A stretch of DNA of 64,000 nucleotides from Tricholomella constricta (lineage: Eukaryota; Basidiomycota; Agaricomycetes; Agaricales; Lyophyllaceae). Both the position numbers and the translations under genes were made by a program. The notes under the pieces are model-generated. The model was given only the letters and a program-made list of their open reading frames with translations, ran no database searches and had not been told where the DNA came from. The stretch lies in NCBI GenBank assembly GCA_013368375.1, contig JAACJP010000018.1, positions 124,001 to 188,000 on the forward strand, in the 5' to 3' direction. Positions within the stretch are counted from its first letter, which is position 1, and every line of letters begins with the position of its first letter. Below, in pieces: positions 1-10,603 of the stretch.

Positions 1-602
1 CGCTTACGCCTTCCCCTTTTGCATATATGGCGAAGCTACATTCCACAAGATGCTGTGAAGCTTTCACGCGTCCCTTGAAAGCGCTGAAAGTCTCAGCATC
101 ATCTCTGCTCTAAGAACGGGGCGAGTCTTGTCTACTGTTACTAATACAGCACTATGGTGCCAGTGCCCTGGCGTGGTCTTTCCGCTGTGTCTCCGTATGC
201 TGATATCTGCCCGCAGTTTTAGACTCGCAGCTCTCCTCGTTTACTCCATCCGGCCCTCGCCCCTATCTCTTGGCGTCACTGGGTGGGGGCTGTACTGTCG
301 TGTGGAAGAGCGCGGCGTGTGTCAACTGCGCTGCACTGCATCTAAGTACGCGCCCGCCTTTCCAAACTCGATCCCAAAGCCACGTTTCTCGACTCTAATA
401 ATGCGCCCTTTCGATTTGCTCCCATGCCGTTATCAAACCTTTTCTGGATATGTCAGCCAGCCAAGGTTTGAGGCAGTATCCCGAAAGACGAGTCATGATG
501 TCCACTGTGGAGACTGCGAGCGTATTTAAACCTCTCCAGCCTCCCTCATTTCGACAAACACTCGCTAACTCGCCATCATCCGCCTCGTATATTCTTCCAA
601 CG
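1..602. other. Upstream region of the DUF6699 gene, no gene recognised
   Basis: Short open frames occur here but none resembles a known protein or shows splice-consistent coding sequence. A TATTTAAA stretch near 523 lies about 80 bases before the chosen start at 603 and could be a TATA element. Confidence 0.4.
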
Positions 603-1283
603 ATGCCAGGCAAGCACGTCCGCTTCTCGAGAGTCGCGACAGTGCACTCCCCACCAACCCCTTCTCTATCATTCTCAAACGTCTCTTCAGCTTCTTCGGC
701 AGCTCCTCTTACACCCCCGTCGTACATTGGCAGCCTTCCGGGACCATCTCCCTATGTGGTCTCATTTCCGACGGGCAGCCAGACGACAAGCATGAAACCT
801 GTACGCATTCATGCCCTACTCCAATCCTCCAGCTCCCCGGCCCTTGACTTCGACTTGACCCTACCGCCCTCGACCATCACCTCGCGCCATCAGGGTATAT
901 CTCTGCGAGCGTTGTCAGAGCCTGCTACCAATCCTCCAGTCTCCGTCATCACCATCATAGTCCCACACCTCCCATGGTCTATTACAGTCCGCCCTTCGCA
1001 CGGCACCCACGTCACTGTTTCCGACGTCCTTGAGGAAATCTATCGCAAGCTCCGTACGAACATTTCCTCACAGGAATTTCATGCCCTTCCCAGCGAGAAG
1101 GATAGACAGCGAGTCACGGCGGCTTATGAGCAGCGCTACCGTCGCATTCGCAGCTCCAGAGAGTACGAGGATGAGAAACGTCGCGGCGTGCGGCGGGTCG
1201 ACTTCCTGATGAGACACACAAGGTTTATGGGTCTCTCATCGACCTCGAGAGGTCCTGACGTTTGGGTCCTGAACACAGCATGA
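603..1283 (+). CDS. DUF6699 domain protein
   Basis: This is a single-exon gene of 226 residues. I chose the ATG at 603 (MPGKHVRF) because a TATA-like stretch lies just upstream; the frame is open back to an ATG at 450, so a longer product is possible. After a Ser/Pro-rich N-terminus (residues 1-65) comes a region with the signature of the basidiomycete DUF6699 family. It has a beta-rich part with PHLPWSITVRPS, then VTVSDVLEEIYRKL, then a basic helix ending in GVRRVDFL and FMGLSS. The family has no known function. The window shows no operon-like context. Assignment rests on motif order recalled from the family and is fairly secure at the domain level. Confidence 0.8.
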   Translation: MPGKHVRFSRVATVHSPPTPSLSFSNVSSASSAAPLTPPSYIGSLPGPSPYVVSFPTGSQTTSMKPVRIHALLQSSSSPALDFDLTLPPSTITSRHQGISLRALSEPATNPPVSVITIIVPHLPWSITVRPSHGTHVTVSDVLEEIYRKLRTNISSQEFHALPSEKDRQRVTAAYEQRYRRIRSSREYEDEKRRGVRRVDFLMRHTRFMGLSSTSRGPDVWVLNTA

Positions 1284-2589
1284 TTGCCGCTTACGTCTTT
1301 CACCCCGAAAGACACGTTAATCTCTGTTTCCTGTTATACCCTGCACCGCGCCCAACCCAGACTTCTACCAATGTATTTCACTCGCTAAACCTTATCGCTA
1401 TCTTTATCTCCCCAGCACCCTGTAGCCTTACCATCTAGTAGTAAGTAGTAGCAGTAATAGTCTTTATGCTGTATGATATAATCTATTTATGCCAAATGTT
1501 CGAGACGAGATATTAATCCAATGAATGGAGATAATGACAACCTGTCATCAAACAACGACCTGAACCGAACCTGGCGGTTTTCCGCGGCTAAAACGATCAG
1601 TTGTTATCTGTCCTCGATTCTCCTTATGCTTTTTTCAGGCCAATGCGAACGCTTTTACCGTGATTTTTCTGACCTGGCCTGTTCAGGATGTGAAGTATCA
1701 TCCAGAGTGTGAGCTTCAAACAGGTTTCGGGAAATACTTTCTGACTCCTTCCCATCTAACTCTAAACCCCTGCGAAACACAGGGCTGATATGCTGCTTAA
1801 TGAAGCGCCTAACTGGCATCAATACTAAGGACTCCTATCACAAAAACGCCTGAACTCAGTGGAGCCGCGACAACCTTATTTGTACCATCTATCATTTTCC
1901 TTGCATGACATGATTCAGATTATAGACATAGGTAGTCGGAAAAGGTTATCAAGCGATGAAGCAGGACTACATAGCCTGCCTACATCGGGATACTTTTTGG
2001 AAACCGGCGTCCCTAAGCGGGGCTGTGCCGTGTAACAATACCTTACCTCTAGGCGGAAGCGGCACTGGAGCAACAGCTAGGCGTCAATCAGTCCATCTGC
2101 AAGGCTGTCATGAACTTTGTCAGACGCGGCATACGAGCGCCTTTATCGCACCGCTTACCGGACCACTTAGCAACAAGTAACGATGTCAGTTTATGTGCTC
2201 AGGGTCGTTCTCTGAATGCATGTCTTTACTGCACTAGCAATGGACTGGTAGTAACTTCCGGCACGCCCTGCAACAGCGCTCCGCGGGGGACGGACGAGGT
2301 TCGCTTATGATTCGCTTACAGTCGTTGCTGTGCAGGTTGTTTATGACCCAAACAAGTTTCACCGCCTGTGCATATGGATACTGAGCGCTGATCTGTCCCC
2401 GTTATACATAGCTAGAGGGCCTTAATCAAACTTCTATCTTTTGATACCCTTTGACACCCTGCGGAACGCTCTCACCCGTTCCAATCAATAACCACCACGA
2501 CCTCTCGGTCGTCTGGATTTTCATCGTGGTTTGTCGACTCAATCTCTTTCGGTTCACCCTTGGAAAATATCTTCGCAAAAGAAAATACC
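1284..2589. other. Intergenic, nothing recognised
   Basis: It contains three short open frames (1521-1712, 1956-2180, 2110-2310) without similarity to anything I know and without convincing splice junctions. The stretch is AT-richer than the neighbouring coding sequence. I see no repeat or RNA gene. Confidence 0.4.
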
Positions 2590-4654
2590 ATGAAGATTAT
2601 AAAGCACCGACTTGGAAGGAGATACGAGTATTGGGGAGAAGCGGAGGAGCGTAAACCTCAGAAAAAGGCGTTGCTGGTGGGGATACAGTATGAGAGGGAT
2701 GAGGAGGGGGATGGGGATGAGGCAAACGTGTTACGTGGACCTCATAGAGACGTCGCCGAGATGAGAGACTTGCTAATCGGTATGTGTTCATCCTGATCTC
2801 CACATTCAACGATATGTTACGCCCCTTTGTAGACTGCTATTCGTATCTTCCAGAAGACATTGTTGTCCTCATTGATACGGACGAGCCAGGACAGACACAA
2901 CCAACGAGAGACAACATGGTACGCAGCGAATCTGTCGAGCTATACGAATTCAGGAGCGATTTTATTTTGGAACAGCTTCGCGCAATAAAGGCACTGGTTG
3001 AAGACGCTCGTCCTGGAGATCGTTTTTTCTTCCACTGTACGTAAAAAACCCATTCAATTGCCTTACTTCTTGCCTCATCGTCGCTGGTTTATTGGGCAGA
3101 TGCGGGACACACAGTACAGATAGAGAACAAGAATTTCAGCGAGGAGGACGGCATGGACGAATGTGAGTGGTCAATCCCTGCCTCCGCTCCGACAACTACA
3201 TCAATCTTCAAGGTATAATTCCCAGTGATGGAGAGGCTCGAATGATCAAGGACAATGTGAGAGATGCTCAGTCGCACGCGATCAATAGTTCTTGATGATC
3301 TGTCAGGAACTTCGACGCCATCTTGTGGATTCCCTACCAATCGGCAGTAACCTCGTCGTGAGTTTCCAAAAGATCTCCTGCATTCCCTTTGGTATTGACA
3401 TGATACCTGCCTCCTATGTAAGGCAATATTCGATTCTTGCCACTCGGCGTCCTTACTTGGCATGTCACACATCGCTGGGCTCCCTGAACTTCTTCTGATG
3501 TTTTCAATCCAAGACCTTGAGCACTTCCGCTGCAACAGGCCATACGTTCCCTGGATATCAAAGGGAAAACGACGCTCTGACTCTCAGTTGAATGCAAACG
3601 GTACGCAATTCGTTTTTGAACCGCTGCCATACTCAAACTCATCTAACCCATCCAGTTCGTCGGCACGCAGTAGGTGCGAATTGTTGCGCCTATTGTTGCG
3701 CCTGCAAAGTCCAACAACTTACGATCCTTCGCCTCAGTTGTCTCTCGGCATGTCTACCAAAGCAAACGTGTCAACTCTAGCAGCGTCAAATCACGAAGGA
3801 CATCTATTGATCAGATATTAATCTCGTCTCCGGACTACAGGGAACTTACCATACGGACAAAAGCACTCTCCATGAAGTCGGAGCTGGAGAAGTGGTACGA
3901 TACACCATCCTCGCCGATCCTGCGGTGTACATCCCCGGATTCGATGTGGCCATGTACTGGCTACTGCCCGCCATCGAGCCCAACGGAAGCAAACGTTGTA
4001 AGCCCCCCATTCTTCGACCTTTTTTACGGCGACTTAAAGCGTGTTATAGATTTCGGTGGCCGCCTGCAAGGACGATCAGTTATCCTGGGAGGACAGCGAT
4101 GGCGCCTCGATGACCAAGGTCTGCTTTTCCCAACTATGCACGCATCTATCCAGCTCACCGATTGTTCCACAGGCCCTTGTCAACATACTTAGTATGGTCC
4201 CCCGTTCCTTGCTCATTCTGTAGCGCTGACCCCTTTGCAGAGTCTAATCCTCACCCGCCTCTGATGGACTTGATGAGTAATATAAGGTAAGGTTTTTTCC
4301 TTCATTGCTTTCTTTAGCTCACTGTAATATATTTCACAGCCACGAGCTACATGGCTTCTACCTGCGACTACACAGCCATGCCCGAAGCTATAGGAGACGG
4401 GTGAGGGAAGTAAACAAGAAACGAGCAGCGAAAGGGCTACCACCCTTGCGGGTTCCGAGTGATCAGCTACCGATGGACAATTTCCAAGATCCCCAGGTAA
4501 GTAGCTATTAACTGTCATATTATTGGCATTGCGACTCACGGGACTCCAGATGTCGAGTCATCGGCCTGTCGTACGTTCATTAAAGTGTCATTTTTATTTT
4601 TACTTTGAACTTACGCCATTTGTACAGCCCAGAGATGCGGTATGGGATCCGTGA
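2590..4654 (+). CDS. Metacaspase (caspase-like cysteine peptidase, family C14)
   Basis: Fifteen exons can be joined with GT/AG introns of 49-65 bases: 2590-2779, 2833-2918, 2976-3036, 3100-3162, 3213-3256, 3307-3357, 3423-3600, 3656-3673, 3738-3997, 4050-4118, 4173-4191, 4241-4286, 4340-4496, 4550-4570, 4628-4654. They total 1290 nt (429 aa). The product starts the caspase fold at KKALLVGIQY, has the catalytic His in FFHYAGH and the catalytic Cys in FDSCHSAS. It ends with the basidiomycete C-terminal block MDNFQDPQMSSHRPV. Metacaspases cleave after Arg or Lys and act in stress and cell-death responses; that role here is family knowledge. The start is the first ATG in the exon (2590). The exon 8 to 9 junction is the least certain. 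A decayed paralogue follows downstream. Confidence 0.87.
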
Positions 4655-4800
4655 AGCCTTGTTGCGCACACGTTAGGTCCTTTCATCGCATCAACGATTT
4701 GCAAGTTACTCTACATTGTTGTGACGGAAGTAGAATCGTACTGTAATCATATACTAGGCTTCCCTAATCTTCAAAAATCATAAAATTACATCCCATGTGG

Positions 4801-5166
4801 CTACGGATCCGAAGCTGTCTGCTCCTTGAGTCCACGAATGTTTACGTATGAAGCAAGCATGAGCAATGCCTGCACAGCATCATAAGCCTTGTTTAAAAGC
4901 ACAGCCGAGTGTTCGCCCACATCCGCCACTCCTTTAATATCGTCAATCCCTCAACCTTCATTCAATACTAACTTATCGCAAGCAACACCGAAGTCAGTTA
5001 GGATTCTATTTTCGCTAGACTTCAAGAATGTTTGAAGAATTGTCCATCCGTCGACATTGTCGCCTGAAGATCTCAAGGGCCTTTTGTACCCACCACAAGC
5101 TTCGGCCATCTGTAGGTCATTACCGCTGATAATTTTATGCGAGATCATGTGAGGCCGGTGCGGCAT
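4801..5166 (-). pseudogene. Small unrecognised ORF interrupted by one in-frame TGA
   Basis: Reading from the ATG at 5166, the frame stays open to a TGA at 4951-4953 and then in the same frame to a TAG at 4801-4803. The two parts look like one coding sequence: GVACDKLVLNEG, stop, GIDDIKGVADVGEH, then helical sequence with YDAVQALLMLAS. Total is 122 codons including both stops. I do not recognise the family. It lies between the two metacaspases on the other strand and overlaps the 5' side of the second. It may be a fragment of a larger gene with a nonsense mutation, or an exon with an unseen intron. Confidence 0.35.
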
Positions 5167-5175
5167 TGTGTATAG

Positions 5176-6801
5176 TCCTTGGGCAAGCCGAGTCAACTCT
5201 GGGCATCGACTTCAGTGGCATCGCCCGATCGCAGCGTGTCGAAGAAGGCACTCCTTATCGCGATTAATTATTCCGATCTCACGTCTCCCTGCAAAGAAGT
5301 GGAGATGCTGAAGTCATTGTTAATCCGTGAGCACTTCTACTCCCAGAGTCCAAGTTTTGAATCATCTAACATACATTCCATTGTTATTAGGAAAATATCA
5401 ATACACCGAGTCTTCCATTATCCTCCTAACAGACGAAGAATGTACACCTAAATACCTCTATCCTAACAAGACGAACATTGTAAGTTCTGGTCGCAGGATG
5501 AATCACGATGGGTTACCACTCCCTGCCTTGTCTAGATGCGCGAAATCAAGGATTTCCTGAACGACCAGCAGCGAGGCGACCAGTTTTTCTTCTACTGTAT
5601 GCAAGTTCGATCATTTAAGGCTTTGAATCTGACAAATCACCTCTCGTAGTCGCCGGGCACTCTTCCCAGGTGATTAGCGATGATGAAGGGGAAGAGGATG
5701 GGAAGGATGAAGGTTAGTGTTCGGGCTTCTCCGAATCCCGCTAATGAAAAGGTGCAGTGATGTTGCCTGTTGATGCATACAAACCGGGGGGTGCTGTTGA
5801 TTACGATCAGGCGATCTTTGACGATGTAAGTCCCCACATAGCTTTTCAGAAGCCACTCAAACAGAGATATCCCACAGTACCTGTACAAGCATCTAATTGA
5901 CGCCTTAAAACCGAAGTGCCGCCTCACTGTAAGTTTCGCTTCAATCCCTGTGCTGCGAGAGGCTTATGTACAAGGCACAAAGGCAATTCTTGATACATGC
6001 CACTCCGGGACTCTATTAGGAAAGTTGCCAATTTCTTCGTCGATTGATCAATTGACCCGATCCCTCTTCAGATTTACCGCATCATAGGTGTAACCGAGTT
6101 TGCGAGCTCACCAGTCTTTGTAAGCCTTGTGTTAAAGGATTGAATATATTATTGACTCGCCTTAGTTCGACGTGCCGCACGAAGGAGTATGTTCTAACTC
6201 CTGATACCTTTGAAGCCGCCCTTACGTCCAATAATCAGGCTTGGAGCAATTCAATAAATACTCGACGCTTCTGATAATCAAGCAATTTCTTCCAGAAGCA
6301 CAAAGGGGGGAGGGAACCAATAAAGCCACGAAGATGACGAAATATATGTTCACGACGAAGGAGCGCATAGGCTTGTGCTCTGGATTCTGCCTCCGCCTGA
6401 AGAACAATAGAAACAATGTCGTGAGTGCTTCTGGAGGGGGCTCGCTGGTAATCCTTCAATTTTAAAATTTAGGTCTGCATTTCTGCTTGTAAAGATTCGG
6501 AAGAAACTTTGGAAGGTGCCAAATACCCTACAATGACCAAGGTATGTTTTTCTCCGTCTCGACGCCACCTGTTAGCTTACATTACGCCACTTCTAGGCCC
6601 TGTGTGATCTACTAGGTTCGTTCAACCGCTTACTCGTATATATATATCCATACCCTGACACGCAATTGCGAAGAAAATGAACAACACCCTACCCTGAAGA
6701 AAGTCATGCGGGAATTAACAGATCGCATACATACTACGCGGATACATGATCATTCAACTTCGCAGCCTCTGCCTGGTGTATCGAAGGAAGGAAAACCCCA
6801 G
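5176..6801 (+). pseudogene. Second metacaspase, probably decaying
   Basis: The same exon order as the upstream metacaspase can be followed: KKALLIAINY (exon to 5336), ESSIILLTDEE (5391-5479), the His segment FFYFAGHSSQ (joined across 5597-5649), and IFDD then YLYKHLIDAL. The Cys segment ILDTCHSGTLLG begins at 5993, and ISACKDSEETLEG with MTK lies at about 6475-6541. Both catalytic residues survive. However, no ATG lies in frame before the caspase fold: a TAG at 5173-5175 closes the frame. The stretch after the Cys segment needs a frame change near 6060, and the conserved C-terminal block of the neighbour is missing. It is either a pseudogene or a strongly diverged gene with an unseen first exon. 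The tandem arrangement points to local duplication. Confidence 0.6.
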
Positions 6802-7727
6802 GTCAGTTATAGCATCCACCAGCGTGTTAGTGACGTCATTCAAGGCGTTGACTTTTATGCCTTCAATTGAAGATTTCAGGTCGTTATCCGTTGGTATGTA
6901 AAATTTCAAGCTACGTTATTTCGTCTAATTCGCGGAAATTTCACATCGTAGAGAATGAATTCTGTTCTCAAAATTTGAGGACATCGACAGTTGACGTCAC
7001 AGATTCCAGACGTCTTCGTCGCTTGCGCGCTCTTGTTGCCTTCAACGTCAACCTATGCTCGTCTTCTCTTCTCCCGATTGCGATTGATGATCATGAGGAT
7101 GACCCTTAGAAATTCCATACATTTCCCTCGGTTTCCTTTCGATCATTCCTTACAATATTAATATCAATGCCGGCATCGAGCCGTACTCTACGTTTCGACT
7201 CTGAGTCGTCTACCAGATCGTGTCAGACTCCCGAGGCGTTTTTTGGATCAGGAGTACACGCTCCAGACTCATTGCGCTACATATGCTTATGTGACACTCT
7301 TTCCTTGGTTAGTTAGTGCATATGTATCGCTTGAACACGTTTCTCTTTATTTTGCCTTATCAAGCGCGGTCCCAAACTCACCAAAACTCTAACAAGGGTA
7401 AATCATCTCTTAACTACTGTCTCGATATATCTTACCCTGAATTTTACCATGACTATCCGGTCAACTTGAAAGGCTGCTTCAAAATTTCCTCGAGTTTGTT
7501 CTGCTCCTAATGTACAACAAAAGAAAATACAAAAATTCCATCTTATTACTCCTTGCCTTCGAAATTCTGCATGGGTATCGTTTTCAAATATGATTCATGT
7601 TGCGTTACGCGATGGACGGTTGAGGTTGTAGTCGTGTCCTAGAGCAACGTGGAGACGTCACGCGAAGCCGACAATGCGACGGGACACAGAGACACTCACA
7701 CATTTGAAATTACTTACGTCCGACGCA
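6802..7727. other. Intergenic, nothing recognised
   Basis: The ORF at 6867-7109 might be a remnant 3' exon of the decayed metacaspase, but it lacks the family's C-terminal block. The rest is AT-rich with no recognisable gene, repeat or RNA. Confidence 0.35.
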
Positions 7728-8427
7728 TTAGATCTTGGAAAGGACATAAGAAGCGGCAGCGGGTGCATCCTATCGCATGACTTCCATGAGTGGATCCAAG
7801 TTACAATTATGAAGAATACTCACTGATCCATATCCGAGGTGAGCAGGGAGAACGAGAATACCGCCCGCGCAGATGTTGTCGAGCAAATCGCAAAACGTCT
7901 TGGTACGGGCATTGATAGGGCTGGGGAACGCCTGGCCTTTTTTGGGATCACCAAAGACAACGGCAGCGTTCACGCGCTGGCGGATAGACGCCGAGAGCTT
8001 TCCTGCGGCAAGGTGTGTAACCTGAGCGCCTTGGCTATGTTCGAGAATTATTGTCAGTAAGGCAAATGAGGCGAGTCAGCACAAATGAATACCTGTATCC
8101 AGAAATGACGATCTTGGTGTTTGGGCAGGAGTTCGCTTTGGATGTGACGCTGTTCGCCATGGTGGTGGCACCGCCTTTGTCACCACCAGCGAGAAATCCG
8201 GCGATGGTGGCGGGGTACTTTATGCCGACGAACTCCAGCGATCTGCTTCCTAGGGCACTTTTGAGGGCGCGCTGGAACGGAGGTCCAACAATAGAGCCGA
8301 GCGTTCCAACCTCGCTAGTCCCACGAGCGAAGTAGACGGTGACGTCGGCGCAGCTCTGGCGCGACTCGATCGGTGAGGCAACAGCGGATAGCGCGAGAGC
8401 AAGGATAACTGTGTAGGAGAACATCAT
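7728..8427 (-). CDS. Cutinase (secreted serine esterase)
   Basis: There are three exons on the minus strand: 8427-8093, 8034-7824 and 7769-7728, 588 nt in total (195 aa). The N-terminus MMFSYTVILALALSAVAS is a clear signal peptide, so the enzyme is exported. The core begins at CADVTVYFARGTSE, which is typical of cutinases. The nucleophile motif GYSQG is split by intron 1 (the Ser codon itself is interrupted). The Asp follows in CDLLDNIC and the His in PAHLGYGS, completing the Ser-Asp-His triad. The last exon gives DAPAAASYVLSKI. Length matches the family (about 200). Cutinases hydrolyse cutin ester bonds and help fungi colonise plant surfaces or litter; that role is family knowledge. The ATG at 8427 gives the best signal peptide. 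Confidence 0.92.
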
Positions 8428-10050
8428 GGCTGAGTGTCGACTGGAGAAGACTGCTTTAAAACCCGTTTTTTCATCGACATTTATATCTTTTTGACTTGCA
8501 GGTGAGGAGGAGCGGTTCCGTACCAAGACCACAGAATCACAACGGCAGATATCGGGCTATGCATTTACCGGAGGACAAGACGAGGAAGGAACCGCACAAG
8601 ATGAACCGCGATGTGATTAGTGAGCGTGTTTAATTGTATGTTGTAAAATCTGTTAATTGATTACGGTTCAATTGGTTGGCAAGAACAATCAAGACGCACA
8701 TACAGCGATGGTCATAGGTCCAATTTGCACGTTCACAACTGTCTACAGACATTTTTGAGCTTCATCGTAGCCCAAACAATTTACCTCACCGAAAAATAGA
8801 CGGAGAGCGATCGTTTGAGGTTGTATGGCTTTCCATCAGATGACCATTTAGTCGTGCCATTGTGACAAGGACGGTCGCCCACTGGGTTCCGTGCCATCAT
8901 GCTGTCCAATTCAGGACACACCGCACACGCTGTAATCAAAGGTGACAGATACCTTTGTAAGTCTGGTTTTAGAGTTGCATTCGGGTATCGCCGATGGCTG
9001 GTGTCAGAAGGTCAAGCTTTAAAGGTACGAAAATGCGATAGATACCGAGGCAGGAGTGCGGAGAACTAAGCGAAATTAAGAGATCAAGGACTTGATCAAT
9101 GCGGGGTTGAGAGCTTCTTTCGCGGGGAAGTGAGACAGCATGCGACATTTTAAGCCTCAACCGCAGAGAGGTACGGGGTCATATGAACATAGCCAAGTCT
9201 CTGGGAACGTGTTGACCATGCGATACGATCCATCCACGAGACCTTGAACAGAATACCAAAGAATAGCCATGAAGATGACAAAGGTCCCATGGTGTGACGT
9301 ACTGACCTGTGATAAAGTGCAATGATGAACGTATACAAAGAGCCTACATTGGAATGAGAGAGAGTCGCGGGTACGAGAATTTAAACAGACACCAGTTTGA
9401 AGACCGATGGGCTCAAGAGAAAATGGCCGCATCAGGTCATGTGCTGATATTGTGGCGTTGCCATAAGTAGCATGGAGGAAAAGGTGAGGTCACGGCCTCT
9501 TGCTGAAACTATCAGCTCGGCCCCACTAGTCACCAATACAATGCACTCAAGGATATGCTATGAACGAAAATTTCGATCGCTTCTAGCCAGGCCAAGACAC
9601 ACGCGCAACTGACAGCATGGGTATCAAGTAGTACGTGCGAGGTGCAAGAAGGGACGAGGGTAACACATCCGAAGTAGATAGTCTCACCTGGACGGACGCC
9701 ATCAGCTGTTCCTCGAGCGCGAAAGAAGGTAAAAGATGAAAAGATAAATAAACAAGAGGACAAGGGAAACATACACTTCGTTATCAGATGCGACACGTCT
9801 CCAGCATGCCTCAGAACAGCATATTCCTAGAAATGTCCTCACCAGGTTGAAAGTGTCCTACCATAATTGCGCTCTAAACCTGAGGACGCATACCGATCGA
9901 AAAGAACGTCACCGATGAGTCGAAGAGTAGTAGTACGCTTCATTACTTCTACTTTGTGAGGGGTGGAAGCGTAGCGGCAGGACATCGCCTAAGTTCAGTG
10001 TAGACGTGTTTCGCGGAGAGGCTGTCGGATATTTGAGGCGAATTCAGAGA
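8428..10050. other. Long stretch without a recognised gene
   Basis: Several minus-strand frames (for example 9150-9432 and 9530-9796) contain hydrophobic segments and plausible splice signals, so a diverged spliced gene may exist here. I could not assemble one with a recognisable product. No mobile-element signature is visible. Confidence 0.3.
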
Positions 10051-10433
10051 TGGTCCAGTGTTCTATCCGTAAGAGAAAGGGTGTAAATAGGCGAAAGGAT
10101 GAAGACTGGGGCGCCAATAGCAGGAGAAATCAACGACTCACGCCTTTATACAGCCTCAGCCATCTTCGCGTTCGGCCGACATCATGATCCATCTTCACGT
10201 TGCAAGACTGGAGCAGTCCCGATAGTCACCGATTGGGGACATTCGAGCTCAACCTCCCTCCCTTCGTTTTACATTTTTTTGCGATGACGAAATACTTCGA
10301 TTCACTGTATAAGGTCAAGTGCGATGGATGGAGCTTTCTGGTGGGACAGGACTTCCAGCGAGCAAGTTTGCAAGGTCTCCGAGATGGGGTACACAGACTC
10401 GGAGCACAAAAGTTGAGGGCTGAGGGCTGAGCA

Positions 10434-10458
10434 TCGGCGCGTTTCTGATTCGAGACGC
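10434..10458 (+). repeat. 25-bp motif flanking the NACHT unit (5' side)
   Basis: The motif begins TCGGCGCG and ends ATTCGAGACGC. A near-identical copy (23 of 25) lies in inverted orientation 3' of the gene at 20939-20963. Related copies flank copy 2. The core GATTCGAGAC resembles a Pol III B box. Confidence 0.5.
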
Positions 10459-10603
10459 TGACTCGGACGAACACTTGATTTTCGTCAAATCCTCGCTGCA
10501 GATCATCCTCTAGTACAGGGAATATCCTGGTTTTCAACACGTGCCCGTGCCACGCGGACCTTCAACCTAACCAACGAGGCAGCGCCCTTCACCCCCCTCT
10601 TCG

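Noticed and set aside
9150..9796. Membrane-protein gene on the minus strand
   Set aside because: Hydrophobic pieces and possible splice sites exist, but no exon set gave a continuous, recognisable protein.
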